DNA from: an uncultured bacterium
GTDB taxonomy: Bacteria > Verrucomicrobiota > Kiritimatiellia > RFP12 > UBA1067
Direction: 5' to 3'
Length of the DNA: 64,000 nucleotides
Assembly (NCBI GenBank): GCA_902800055.1
Contig: CADCCW010000016.1
Coordinates: 30,486-94,485, forward strand
Positions 44,009 to 53,053 of this stretch are shown piece by piece; positions within the stretch are counted from its first letter, which is position 1; the number at the start of each line of letters is the position of its first letter. The position numbers and the translations under genes are program-made. A model generated the notes under the pieces. That model ran no database searches. It was not told the DNA's origin and saw only the letters and a list, made by a program, of their open reading frames with translations.

Positions 44009-44424
44009 TCTCACATCTAGTTGTTGTAGGTCTGGCGGCTGACAGTGTTGCCGGGGCCGTAGATAGGAAAACAAGGAGGAGAAAGAAGAGAGACCATAGC
44101 ATGGTCGGACGCAAATGTCGGCCAAGGGTCGCACGGACGATGCCCGGAGACGACCGTGACTGCGGGTGGGCAACCTAACCGCGGCGACGTACGCAACAGC
44201 GTATGACGCTTCAAGAAGAAATCGCCAATTTCAAGACAGAAAGCGGAGTACGAAGGTTGCGCTGCGTGGTCAATCCATGTGGCGTGTCTTCATATCATGT
44301 TTTCTGTCGGGCGTTTGGCGATGCCTTTCTTGAAACGTGAGCATGCAAGGCACGCCACTCTTCTTTTCTGCGCCGAGGGTGTCGACGTGCGAGCAAAGGC
44401 GCGGGAGAAAGAACAAGGGCGATA
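44009..44424 (+). other. 416-base stretch without a gene, candidate ncRNA or long leader
   Basis: No reading frame here looks coding on either strand. Possible structure includes GACCAT-AGC-ATGGTC at about 44090-44104 and a GCCC...GGGC helix at about 44140-44169. It does not show the RNase P, tmRNA or SRP core motifs I would recognise. No T-run terminator is evident before 44425. Confidence 0.4.
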
Positions 44425-44799
44425 ATGGCTACTGCGAAAGTGGACACAGAACAAGACTTGGGCAAGGCACTGAAAGATGATGCAGATACTATTGAGATAA
44501 ATGGTGATTTGCGCAAGAAGGTTCTCAGGATAAAAGCGACAGGTAAAGTCGCGTGGGTCGTTGCGATAGGGGCAATCGCGATTGCGATTACGGCGATCAT
44601 GGTGAGCCCGGCTAGTGGCGGGGCGTCGTCTGCGGCTGGCGTGATCGCTGCGCCTGCCGCGATTGCCGCATTGGGTGCGCCCGTTGCGTATTCGGCCATC
44701 GTGATAGCAATAGCAGCAGGCGGAGTGGGCTCGCTCAACAAACTTCGAAAGTACAAAGTCGTGTCACAAAACGAAAACAGTCTTGTTCTCAAGAAGTAA
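44425..44799 (+). CDS. Small membrane protein of unknown function
   Basis: 124 residues. A charged N-terminal segment (ATAKVDTEQDLGKALKDDAD) is followed by KKVLRIKATGKVAWVV leading into a first membrane helix at about 43-60. A second, Ala/Gly-rich hydrophobic region lies at about 65-100, and the short basic tail ends KYKVVSQNENSLVLKK. Base composition is lower in GC than that of the core genes. It is followed after 21 bases by a zinc-ribbon gene. I know of similar uncharacterised bacterial proteins but no function. Confidence 0.75.
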   Translation: MATAKVDTEQDLGKALKDDADTIEINGDLRKKVLRIKATGKVAWVVAIGAIAIAITAIMVSPASGGASSAAGVIAAPAAIAALGAPVAYSAIVIAIAAGGVGSLNKLRKYKVVSQNENSLVLKK

Positions 44800-44820
44800 T
44801 GAGACAGGAGGTTTCCGCCC

Positions 44821-45015
44821 ATGTTTGTTTACAGTGCTGTCAGAACACAGGCCGCTCTTGGCCTGATCAAGTGCCCCAACTGCGAAAAGACTCGTATTGA
44901 AGTAAGAATGGTCAGGCGAAAAGCTGGTCAACATGATGGACTTGAGGGTGTCGTCGGTCGCTGCAGAACCTGCGGACATCGGTGGATAATCAAGGCCCTT
45001 GCTCCAATTGTTTGA
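44821..45015 (+). CDS. Small zinc-ribbon protein
   Basis: 64 residues. Two CxxC knuckles, CPNC at residues 18-21 and CRTC at residues 48-51, with GHRW after the second, fit a zinc ribbon. It could bind nucleic acid or protein. AGGAGG precedes the ATG. The LRR exoprotein gene starts 16 bases later with a strong ribosome site, so the three genes at 44425-48850 may be co-transcribed. Confidence 0.75.
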   Translation: MFVYSAVRTQAALGLIKCPNCEKTRIEVRMVRRKAGQHDGLEGVVGRCRTCGHRWIIKALAPIV

Positions 45016-45031
45016 AAGGAGGATATCCCGT

Positions 45032-48000
45032 ATGCGAATTCACGAAAAAGATATGTTTGGGTTGCCGTGTTTCATTGCGACACTTGGCTTCATTTTCGCA
45101 ACAAACTGTGCATATGCCGACTCTTGGATCGATCCAGATACCGGCTATACATGGACATATCGTATAATTGGCGAGGAGGCGGAGATTTACTGCGCTGGCT
45201 GGTCGTGTGCGGTGTCACCAAGTCCTACTGGCGTTGTTTCTATTCCTTCTGAGCTTGGCGGAAAGTCTGTGACAAGCATAGGAGGATGGGCGTTTTATAA
45301 TTGTGCTGAGTTGATGAAAGCAATAATTCCGAATGGCGTGACAAATATTGGTCAATATGTGTTCCAAGATTGCGTAGCTCTGACGAATGTGACGATCCCA
45401 GATAGTGTGACGAGTATAGGATATGCTGCGTTTGGTGGTTGTAGCAAGCTTGAAGGCGTGGTAATTCCGACTGGCGTGACGAATATTGAGGATTATACAT
45501 TTTATGGGTGCAGTTCTATGTCGGACATATCAATCCCAGCCAGCGTTACGGGCATTGGGGATTATGCCTTTTACGGCTGCAGAGGGTTGACGAGCTTGTC
45601 AATCAATGTTACAAACATTATGTCGCATACATTTTATGATTGTGTGAGCATGACAAATCTGAGTGTAACAATTCCTGCTGGGGTGACATGTATCGGAGAT
45701 TATGCGTTTGGTGGTTGCAGTGTTCTGACGAGTGTTTCAATTCCGAGCAGCGTGACGAGCATCGGGGAGGATGCGTTTTACGATTGCTGCAGATTGACGG
45801 ACGTGATGATCCCCAATAGCGTGACGAACATTGGGCCTTATGCGTTTAGCTGTTGCGTCGGACTAACGAGCGTAACGATCCCGGATAGTGTGACGAGCAT
45901 TGTGGAGGGTGTGTTTTACAATTGTAGTTCTCTGGGGAGAGTGACGATATGCGATGGCGTGATTAGCATTGAGAAGGAGGCGTTTTGCGGCTGCAGCGGT
46001 TTGACGAGCGTGGTGATTCCGTCAAGTGTGACGAGCGTAGCAGGGAATGCGTTCCAACATTGCTCGAATGTGACCGATGTTGTCGTTCCGGGGTGGAAGT
46101 GTGGGATACCGTTTAATTCCGTGACAAACATTGTTATTTCGGAAGGCACGACGAGCATCGGATATAATGCGTTTAGAGATTGCAGCGGCTTGACGAGCGT
46201 GACGATACCTAATGGCGTGACGAGCATCGGGGGTTCTGCGTTCTCAGGTTGCAGAGGTCTTACGAGTGTTTCAATTCCGAATAGTGTGACCGATGTTGGC
46301 TCTCGGGCGTTTAATGGCTGTAGTCTGACGGCAGTGCATATCACAGACCTTGCTGCGTGGTGTGGAATTGCATTTAGCTGGGAAGGGGAATTGGGAAGTA
46401 ATCCACTGTCGTGTGCGGGGAATCTATATCTCAATGGTGTGCTTGTCACCGATTTGGTCATCCCCGACGGTGTGACGAGCATCGGGGAGGGTGCGTTTTC
46501 CGGTTGCAGTTCTCTGACGAGCGTGACGATCCCTGGCAGCGTGACGAGTGTTGGTGATAGGGCGTTTGCCGGCTGCAGCGGACTGACGAGCGTGACGATT
46601 GGTTCATGTGTAAAGAGCATTGGAGATAATGCATTTAGCAATTGCAGTGGTTTCACGAATGTAGTGATTCCCGACAGTGTGACAGATATTAGGTCAGAGG
46701 CGTTTAGTGGTTGCCGTGGTCTGACGAATGTGACTATTGGTGCTGGTGTGACGAGCATTGAATATTGTGCGTTTGCCGGTTGTGGGCTGACGAGCGTGAC
46801 GATCCCGAACAGCGTAACGAGCATCGGGGATTGGGCATTTGATTGCGTAGGACTTGTAAGTGTAACCGTTCCACAATGTGTTTGCCGCAGTTTGATGTTA
46901 GAGTGTGTGTTTGGTTCCGCATGTCAATCGATTACGAATGTTGTGATTTTGGATGGCGTTACGAATATTGGCGATGAAACATTTGAAGAGTGTTCGGGAC
47001 TAACATGCGTGATAATACCGGATAGTGTAACAAATATTGGGGCGTATGCTTTTGAATATTGCAACAATCTGGTAAGTATAACAATACCCGATAGCGTGGT
47101 AAGTATTGGAGATTATGCTTTTTATTGTTGCAGTGGGCTTGAAGAGGTCTACATGCCAGAACGGTTTAGAGATGATTGGTCAATCTTGTATAGTATTTCT
47201 GATGACGCGGAGATCTGTTATTACAACGAATTTGCCGAAATGTTGCACGAGCAATTAACGGCTAATGACGGGGAAGAGAAGAGAGTTGAACTTCTTGCGA
47301 CGAATGCCTGCCGGGTGGCGTTTGAGTGGAAGTGCTCGTGCGAACCGCTGCGGAAGGGCAGGATGCGTGACTATCTTTCCTTCTCGGTTGATGGCGTTCA
47401 GCGGGATGCCATCTGTGGCGAGGTGGACTGGACGAACCGCGAATACTTCGTCGAGGGCGTCGGCGAGCACGTCCTGTGCTGGACATACCAGAAGGACGAG
47501 AGCGGATCGGAGGGCGAGGACTGCGGCTGGGTGCGTCTTGCTTCGGTAGTGCCGTATGTGACGCTGTCATTCTTGCCGGGCGGGGCGGAGTCTGGCGTGA
47601 CACCGGAGGCCATGTCGTTCTATGCGGATGCAGGAAACGTGTCGCTACCAGGCAAGGGCACGCTTGCATGGCCAAAGCATACGTTCCTTGGCTGGAGCGA
47701 TGTCGAGACGGTTTGGGAGGAGGGCGCGTACTATCCATGCAATGCTGAGGTGATGGCATTGACGGCAGCGTGGGAGCGCAAGGAGCTTGCCGCGCCGATC
47801 ATCGCCGCGCCGACTGAGTTCTATGACGAGACGGCAACCGTGGCTATTTCCGCTGTAGATGGAGCGGCAATCTACTATACGCTTGACGATTCCACGCCGA
47901 CCACGAACAGCACGCTCTACGCGGGGACGTTTACGATTGACGCGACGACGACCGTTCGCGCCATTGCCGTAATGGACGACTGGTTCGACAGCCCGGAGGC

Positions 48001-48850
48001 GGCAAAGACCGTGGCGAAAGACGACACGACGTTTGGCGAGGCGGTGAATGCGCCAGCGCTGGAGTTCACGACGGACGCGGGGTCCGGCTGGCGGCGCGTG
48101 AAGGGCGAGTCGCCAGACGGCTATGCGTTGCGTAGCGGCGTCATCGGCCACAACGCGACGAGCCGTCTTGAGACCGTGGTCGTCGGAGCGGGTCGGATAA
48201 CGTTTTCCTGCAAGGTGGCGGGCGAGGTCGTGAAGGGCGATGTCTACGATGGCTTGGCATTCCTGATTGACGGCGTTTCGCAGAACGAGCTGATGGGAAA
48301 TATGGGCTGGGAAACCAACGCCTTCGATGTGGTGGGCGAAGGGTCGCATACTTTGAGTTGGCTCTATGTCAAGGACGAGGGAGATGAAGATGTGCTGCCT
48401 GACGATTGCGCATGGATAGATGAGGTTGTCTGGGCGCCGAGCGCGAGCGATGTGACGGTCGATGCCGGAGGCGGGAAGACCGTGACAGTTCCAGTTGCGT
48501 GGCTTGATGAGCATGCTACGGCGATTGCGGCGCATGGCGGTGACAGGACGGCATATGTCAAGTCGATGGCGGAGAACGGGCGTAAAGTGTGGGAGTGTTA
48601 TGTGGTTGGCCTTGATCCAGAGAATGCCACGAACGACTTCAGGATTACGTCGTTCCCGATGAAGGCGGACGGTACGCCAGACTTGGACGCAATCACATTC
48701 GTTCCTCCACAATCGCAGTGGAATGTTCAGGGAGCAATGCCAGTTCTGAAGGGCAAGGTTTCGTTGAGTGGCAGTGGCGAGTGGCAGACGGTGACAGATG
48801 CGAACAAGGCGCAGTTACGGTTTTTTAGGGTAGAGGTTTTGTTGCCGTAG
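45032..48850 (+). CDS. Large secreted BspA-type leucine-rich-repeat protein with chitobiase-like C-terminal domain
   Basis: 1272 residues; the start at 45032 is set by AAAGGAGG 9 bases upstream and a hydrophobic export segment (LPCFIATLGFIFATNCAYA). Residues about 60-720 hold more than twenty 23-residue BspA/LRR_5 repeats of the form GVTSIG..AF.GCS.LTSVTIP. One insert has LAAWCGIAFSWEGE. Next come a part with bacterial-repeat style (LAWPKHTFLGWSD, about 885-915) and a CHB_HEX_C-like domain (AAIYYTLDDSTPTTNSTLY, about 945-965). The tail is Trp/Phe-rich (QLRFFRVEVLLP). Probably surface-exposed adhesion or carbohydrate binding. GC is well below that of the flanks, suggesting acquisition. Confidence 0.88.
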   Translation: MRIHEKDMFGLPCFIATLGFIFATNCAYADSWIDPDTGYTWTYRIIGEEAEIYCAGWSCAVSPSPTGVVSIPSELGGKSVTSIGGWAFYNCAELMKAIIPNGVTNIGQYVFQDCVALTNVTIPDSVTSIGYAAFGGCSKLEGVVIPTGVTNIEDYTFYGCSSMSDISIPASVTGIGDYAFYGCRGLTSLSINVTNIMSHTFYDCVSMTNLSVTIPAGVTCIGDYAFGGCSVLTSVSIPSSVTSIGEDAFYDCCRLTDVMIPNSVTNIGPYAFSCCVGLTSVTIPDSVTSIVEGVFYNCSSLGRVTICDGVISIEKEAFCGCSGLTSVVIPSSVTSVAGNAFQHCSNVTDVVVPGWKCGIPFNSVTNIVISEGTTSIGYNAFRDCSGLTSVTIPNGVTSIGGSAFSGCRGLTSVSIPNSVTDVGSRAFNGCSLTAVHITDLAAWCGIAFSWEGELGSNPLSCAGNLYLNGVLVTDLVIPDGVTSIGEGAFSGCSSLTSVTIPGSVTSVGDRAFAGCSGLTSVTIGSCVKSIGDNAFSNCSGFTNVVIPDSVTDIRSEAFSGCRGLTNVTIGAGVTSIEYCAFAGCGLTSVTIPNSVTSIGDWAFDCVGLVSVTVPQCVCRSLMLECVFGSACQSITNVVILDGVTNIGDETFEECSGLTCVIIPDSVTNIGAYAFEYCNNLVSITIPDSVVSIGDYAFYCCSGLEEVYMPERFRDDWSILYSISDDAEICYYNEFAEMLHEQLTANDGEEKRVELLATNACRVAFEWKCSCEPLRKGRMRDYLSFSVDGVQRDAICGEVDWTNREYFVEGVGEHVLCWTYQKDESGSEGEDCGWVRLASVVPYVTLSFLPGGAESGVTPEAMSFYADAGNVSLPGKGTLAWPKHTFLGWSDVETVWEEGAYYPCNAEVMALTAAWERKELAAPIIAAPTEFYDETATVAISAVDGAAIYYTLDDSTPTTNSTLYAGTFTIDATTTVRAIAVMDDWFDSPEAAKTVAKDDTTFGEAVNAPALEFTTDAGSGWRRVKGESPDGYALRSGVIGHNATSRLETVVVGAGRITFSCKVAGEVVKGDVYDGLAFLIDGVSQNELMGNMGWETNAFDVVGEGSHTLSWLYVKDEGDEDVLPDDCAWIDEVVWAPSASDVTVDAGGGKTVTVPVAWLDEHATAIAAHGGDRTAYVKSMAENGRKVWECYVVGLDPENATNDFRITSFPMKADGTPDLDAITFVPPQSQWNVQGAMPVLKGKVSLSGSGEWQTVTDANKAQLRFFRVEVLLP

Positions 48851-49185
48851 GTTTGCGGTGGGTATGTGACGATACAGTAGCTGGCTGGCGCGTCGCCTTG
48901 CGTGGCAGTTATGTCTATGTTGCGGTGCGCCGCCTGATGACGCAAGGTATGCAAAGCGGGCGGCGAAGAGGGGAGGGGTGTGAGTGAGGAAGACGGGTGC
49001 GACTCGCCGTGTGAGTGGTTTTGTGCGCAACCAGCGATAGGATTCAGGCTGCCAGGGTAAACCAGTCTGGTTGTCCTAAGCGCGGAAGGCGACAAAGTCA
49101 CCCGCGACGAGACCGAACACTCGCTCCCCGCTGAGCCGCGAGCAGCGATGCCGTAGGGACGACATATCGTCTTATCCCGCGCCGT
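48851..49185. other. Intergenic stretch without a gene
   Basis: 335 bases between convergent genes. No coding frame is credible and no clear T-run terminator is seen. It contains the dispersed repeat copy at 49088-49140. Confidence 0.6.
49088..49140. repeat. Dispersed spacer repeat, copy 2
   Basis: Matches 10061-10114: GGCGACAAAGT, CGCGACGAGACCGAAC and CCCCGCTGAGCCGCG in the same order, with small changes and one short gap. The protein reading seen in copy 1 is lost here. Confidence 0.55.
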
Positions 49186-50124
49186 CTACCACGCAAGCGG
49201 CTTGCCTAAGGACCAGTGGTCGGCAAAGGCGCGGATGGACTCCGGCGCCGCCCCCGCCTCCTGGCTGTGGACCATCGTCTTGCGCAAGTCCCAGGACACC
49301 GGCCCCTTGACGAGCGCGGCGGACTTCTTCAGCATCTCCAGCCTGAAGAACGGATCGTCCTCGCCCGACACGAAGAGGAACGGGCACCTCGCGTCAGGAA
49401 GGTAGACGCTGGCGTCCCATCTGCGCAGCCATTCCGTTCCTTTCGCGCCCATCTCGGCAAGTCGCTTGGTCCACCAGGAGCCGTCGGCGTAGAAGCCGCA
49501 CCCGTACACAGGCGCCGCCCAGTCAAAGCGGTGGTCGACGCTTGATGCGATGCAGGTGAGATACCCGCCCCACGAAATGCCGGTGATCCCGATTCTGGCG
49601 GGGTCGACCTCCGGCAGCGACCGCAGGAACGAATGCGCCAGGACTACGTCCGCGACGGCATGGTATGTCCACTGGTCCTTTGCTGGCTCGTCCACTTGGT
49701 CGAACCCGCCCCATCCGGACGGGCCGCTCCACTCATGGCGCCGCCATCCATTCCCTTCTTTGATTGGCGTCGCCCCGCAGGTATCCATCGCGATCGCCGC
49801 ATAGCCGCGCTCGTTCCACATCCGTACCCACCAGTCGAAGGCGGTTCCCTCGCCGCCGTGGACGAGGACGACGCCCGGGCACCTGTTCGTCGCGGACGCG
49901 CCGTCGGGCAGTGCATACCACGCGAAGAAGCGCGTCGGCCGTCCGCGCCAGTCCTCGCCGTCCAGGAAAACTGCGTTCGCCTTGCCGCGGAAGTCCGACG
50001 CGTGCGCGGCCGGCGGCGGCTTCGCCAGCACCGCGTCCCACGGCGACTGCGCCGCGGCGACGCCGGAGGAAAACACCGACAGCGCGAGCGCAAGCGCGCA
50101 CGCTGACAGCTTCGGACCGTTCAT
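49186..50124 (-). CDS. Secreted alpha/beta-hydrolase, acetyl-esterase or dienelactone-hydrolase type
   Basis: 312 residues from the ATG at 50124, chosen because AGGAGAAG precedes it and a signal peptide begins there (MNGPKLSACALALALSVFSS); an in-frame ATG at 50142 lies too close to the promoter. The hydrolase core has the oxyanion stretch PGVVLVHGGEGTAFDWWVR and the nucleophile elbow GISWGG (Ser near residue 186). The acid and base are expected in VSGEDDPFF and the late TMVHSQ. The fold is like acetylxylan esterases and dienelactone hydrolases. A GH39 enzyme is divergently transcribed next door, which supports a hemicellulose deacetylase role, though this is inference. Confidence 0.8.
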   Translation of the reverse strand: MNGPKLSACALALALSVFSSGVAAAQSPWDAVLAKPPPAAHASDFRGKANAVFLDGEDWRGRPTRFFAWYALPDGASATNRCPGVVLVHGGEGTAFDWWVRMWNERGYAAIAMDTCGATPIKEGNGWRRHEWSGPSGWGGFDQVDEPAKDQWTYHAVADVVLAHSFLRSLPEVDPARIGITGISWGGYLTCIASSVDHRFDWAAPVYGCGFYADGSWWTKRLAEMGAKGTEWLRRWDASVYLPDARCPFLFVSGEDDPFFRLEMLKKSAALVKGPVSWDLRKTMVHSQEAGAAPESIRAFADHWSLGKPLAW

Positions 50125-50151
50125 ATCGCCTTCTCCTGTCATTTGATGCGT

Positions 50152-50160
50152 ATTATACCA
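50152..50160 (-). promoter_or_regulatory. Extended -10 promoter of the esterase gene
   Basis: Minus strand TTGGTATAATACG; the hexamer is at 50152-50157 and the ATG at 50124. It is back to back with the GH39 promoter, the two -10 boxes being 41 bases apart. Confidence 0.65.
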
Positions 50161-50173
50161 AAACCGCCGCGCC

Positions 50174-50204
50174 TTGCAGGTTCTGGCGTGGAATATGGTA
50201 TAAT
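50174..50204 (+). promoter_or_regulatory. Promoter of the GH39-thiE-... gene set
   Basis: TTGCAG at 50174-50179, a 19-base spacer, and TGGTATAAT with the hexamer at 50199-50204. The leader is about 18 bases with GAAAGGAG before the ATG at 50229. Confidence 0.65.
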
Positions 50205-50228
50205 ACGCGGAAACGAAAGGAGTATCCC

Positions 50229-51701
50229 ATGACCAAGACTGTTCTTTCCGCGGCGATGATGGCGGCTGCGGCAGCCTGTGCGGCTGAACTGCCGGTGGCC
50301 GACTTCACCCAGGAGGTGGGCAAGGTGCGCCCCGAGCTGCACTCCTCCGGCTTCGGCCCGACGATCTGCTCGCTTACCCAGCAGGCGCTCGACGACGTCC
50401 GCGCGATGGGCTTCAAGAGCGCGCGCACCCACGACTGGGCGCTCATCAACGCCAACCAGCGCGTCTGCGACTGGCACCACATCTTCCCGCTCGTCGACCT
50501 CGACGCGACCAAGCCCGAGAACTACGTGTTCGGCCCCACCGACTACCTCCTGAAGCGCACGCGCGAGGAGGCGGGGCTCGACGTCTTCTTCCGCCTTGGC
50601 ACCTCGATCGAGCACTCGGGCCCCAAGGTCCACTTCAACTCGCTCATCCCGAAGGACTTCGACAAGGTGGCCGAGGTCTTCGCCGGCACCGTGCGCCACT
50701 ACAACCGCGGCTGGGCCAATGGCCACGAGTGGAACATCAGGTACTGGGAGATCTGGAACGAACCTGACGGCTTCAACAACATGTTCTGCCTGCCGGAGGG
50801 CGACGCGGGCGAAGACGACGCCGGCACCAAGCGCAACAACCTGAAGCGCCGCGAGCTCTTCGCGCAGCTCTTCGTGAAGTGCCTCAAGCGCCTGAAGGGC
50901 GAGTTCGGCGACTCGATCAAGGTCGGCGGGCCGGCGCTCTGCTGGCTGAACGAGGACTACTTCCGCTACCTGCTGACGGCGTGCAAGGACGCCGGCGTCG
51001 CGCCTGACTTCATCTCCTGGCACGGCTACAAGAGCGACCCCTCCGAGTTCTCCCGCGAGGCCGAGCGCGCGCGGAAGCTCTGCGACGAGTTTGGCTTCAC
51101 CAAGTGCGAGCTGATCGTCAACGAGTGGCACTACTTCGGCAACAACTACACCTGGACCGACATGCAGCACTGCTCCGACCCCGCGGTCAAGGCGCGCATC
51201 TGGGACGGCCCCGACAGCCACAACGGCATCCGCTCGGCGTGCTTCACGCTCGCGGCGCTCGTCGAGATGCAGTCCTCGAAGCTTGACCAGGCCTTCTACT
51301 ATGGCTGCAGCCACGTCGGCAGCTGGGGCTTCAAGGACGAGCTGCAGAACAAGTACAAGGTCTTCTACGCGCTCAAGCTCTTCGGCGACCTCATGCGCGA
51401 CTACTCGGTGCGCTGCGCCGGCTCGACGGTCGGAACGGTGACCACGTTCCCCGTCCGCCGCGCCGACGGGCGCAAGGGCCTGCTGTTGATCGACTACGGC
51501 GGGACGGAGCGCGAGATCAAGGTGGCGCTGAAGGGCGTGGACGCGAATGCGAAGATCAAGGAGGTCGTTCTCGACTACACCCACGACCTGGTGGAGCCAG
51601 ACCTCAAGAGCTGGGAGCGCCCGCGCATCAAGGACGGCGTCCTCACGCTCTGGAAGCCCGACTTCTTCAGCGCGGCGTTCCTCCTGACCTTCGACGAGTA
51701 A
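50229..51701 (+). CDS. Secreted GH39-like glycoside hydrolase (beta-xylosidase type)
   Basis: 490 residues. Signal peptide MTKTVLSAAMMAAAAACAAE. The TIM-barrel catalytic pair of clan GH-A is visible: the acid/base in YWEIWNEPDGF near residue 180 and a nucleophile candidate in LIVNEWHYFG near residue 300. A beta-sandwich follows the barrel. GH39 includes beta-xylosidases and iduronidases; xylosidase is the more likely for a bacterium, but other activities remain possible. An esterase gene is divergent upstream and thiE overlaps the stop (TAATG). Confidence 0.82.
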   Translation: MTKTVLSAAMMAAAAACAAELPVADFTQEVGKVRPELHSSGFGPTICSLTQQALDDVRAMGFKSARTHDWALINANQRVCDWHHIFPLVDLDATKPENYVFGPTDYLLKRTREEAGLDVFFRLGTSIEHSGPKVHFNSLIPKDFDKVAEVFAGTVRHYNRGWANGHEWNIRYWEIWNEPDGFNNMFCLPEGDAGEDDAGTKRNNLKRRELFAQLFVKCLKRLKGEFGDSIKVGGPALCWLNEDYFRYLLTACKDAGVAPDFISWHGYKSDPSEFSREAERARKLCDEFGFTKCELIVNEWHYFGNNYTWTDMQHCSDPAVKARIWDGPDSHNGIRSACFTLAALVEMQSSKLDQAFYYGCSHVGSWGFKDELQNKYKVFYALKLFGDLMRDYSVRCAGSTVGTVTTFPVRRADGRKGLLLIDYGGTEREIKVALKGVDANAKIKEVVLDYTHDLVEPDLKSWERPRIKDGVLTLWKPDFFSAAFLLTFDE

Positions 51702-52327
51702 TGGAAGACTTCGGCCTCTATCTGGTGATGACCAACCCGGTCGTCGGCTACGAGCGCTGCTGCGAGGCGGCGGTCAACGCCGGCGTCCGGATGGTGCAGC
51801 TTCGGATGAAGGACGCGCCGCGCTCCGAGGTGGTGGCCGTCGCGCGCGCGCTTCGGCGCATTACCGCCGGCTCTCGGACGCTGCTCATCGTGAACGACGA
51901 CCCCGAGGCGGCGGCGGAGGCGGACGCGGACGGCGTGCACGTCGGCCAGACCGACATGCCGGTGGCGGAGGTGCGGCGGCGCTGCCCGGGTCTGAGGATC
52001 GTCGGCAAGTCCACCCACTCGCCGGCGCAGGCGCTGGCGGCGGTCGGCGAGAGTCCCGACTACATCGGCGCGGGGCCGGTGTGGCCGACGCCGACCAAGA
52101 AGATCCCGGACCCCACGCTCGGCGTCGAGGCCGCCGCGGAGATGGCGCGCTCGGTGCCGTTCCCGGCGGTCGCGATCGGCGGCATCGACGAAAGCCGCAT
52201 CCCCGAGCTTGCGGCGGCAGGCCTCGCCAACTTCGCGGTGGTGCGCGCGGTCTGCGCCGCGCCCGACCCGTACGCACGGATAGTAAGGCTTCAGGAGGCG
52301 TTTCAGCGCGCGATTTCAAAGTCATGA
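51701..52327 (+). CDS. thiE: Thiamine-phosphate synthase
   Basis: 208 residues. The family landmarks are VQLRMKDAP near residue 30, LLIVNDDPEAAAEADADGVH (substrate-binding Asp/Asn), VGQTDMP, and IGAGPVWPTPTK (phosphate loop). It joins the pyrimidine and thiazole halves of thiamine. No other thi gene is nearby. It overlaps both neighbours by 1-4 bases. Confidence 0.93.
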   Translation: MEDFGLYLVMTNPVVGYERCCEAAVNAGVRMVQLRMKDAPRSEVVAVARALRRITAGSRTLLIVNDDPEAAAEADADGVHVGQTDMPVAEVRRRCPGLRIVGKSTHSPAQALAAVGESPDYIGAGPVWPTPTKKIPDPTLGVEAAAEMARSVPFPAVAIGGIDESRIPELAAAGLANFAVVRAVCAAPDPYARIVRLQEAFQRAISKS

Positions 52328-53052
52328 ATGCAAATGGCGAGAAGACGGTCGTGGTGATCCCCACCTACGACGAGCTCGAGAACGTGGAGCGGATGGCCGC
52401 GGCGGTTCTCGCGACGCCTGGCGTGGAGCTGCTCTTCGTGGACGACAACTCGCCCGACGGCACCGGCGCGAAGATCGACGAGATGGCGAAGTCCGAGCCG
52501 CGCGTCTCCTGCCTCCACCGCGAGCGCAAGGAGGGGCTCGGCCGCGCCTACGTGGCCGGCTTCGCGAAGGCGCTCTCGATGGGCGCGGGGAAGGTGGTGC
52601 AGATGGACTGCGACTTCTCCCACGACCCCAAGGATCTCGTCCGCCTCCTCGCCGAGGACGCGGACCTCGTGATCGGCTCGCGCTATGTGCCCGGCGGCTC
52701 CACGCCGGGCTGGCCGTTCAAGCGGCGGCTCATCTCGCGCTGCGGCGGCATCTTCATCCGCGCCGTGACCGGCATGCCGCTCCGCGACCCGACCGGCGGC
52801 TACAAGTGCTGGCGCGCGGAGACGCTGCGCCGGATCGACTTCGAGTCCGTCGCCTCGGCCGGCTACTCATTCCAGCTGGAGATGAACCACCGCGCGTGGA
52901 AGGCGGGCTGCTCCATCCGCGAGATCCCGATCCAGTTCTCCGACCGCGCGGCCGGATATTCCAAGATCACCGCCGGCATCGCCGTCGAATCGCTGAAGAT
53001 CGCCCTGCGCCTCCGCTACGGCGGCGTGCGGCGGAAGCAGGAGGGGGCGTAG
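52324..53052 (+). CDS. Polyprenol-phosphate mannosyltransferase, DPM1-like (GT2)
   Basis: 242 residues. GT2 features: VVVIPTYDELENVERM, DDNSPDGTG, the metal-binding region MDCDFSHDP, and GGYKCWR near residue 165. It ends without membrane helices, as in the soluble DPM1-like type. It would load a sugar (mannose or glucose) on polyprenyl phosphate for transfer outside the membrane. The start ATG overlaps the thiE stop (ATGA). Confidence 0.9.
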   Translation: MNANGEKTVVVIPTYDELENVERMAAAVLATPGVELLFVDDNSPDGTGAKIDEMAKSEPRVSCLHRERKEGLGRAYVAGFAKALSMGAGKVVQMDCDFSHDPKDLVRLLAEDADLVIGSRYVPGGSTPGWPFKRRLISRCGGIFIRAVTGMPLRDPTGGYKCWRAETLRRIDFESVASAGYSFQLEMNHRAWKAGCSIREIPIQFSDRAAGYSKITAGIAVESLKIALRLRYGGVRRKQEGA

Positions 53053-53053
53053 G

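Noticed and set aside
44009..44424. RNase P RNA, tmRNA or SRP RNA
   Set aside because: The conserved core motifs of these RNAs are not visible; kept only as an unassigned transcribed stretch.
45916..46824. 302-codon minus-strand frame inside the LRR gene
   Set aside because: It is the antisense reading of the repeat and has no start signals; the plus-strand LRR reading is unambiguous.
45350..47150. Regular repeats that could be taken for a CRISPR array
   Set aside because: The 69-base period matches 23-residue LRR units in a continuous reading frame; there are no unique spacers of constant length and no cas genes.
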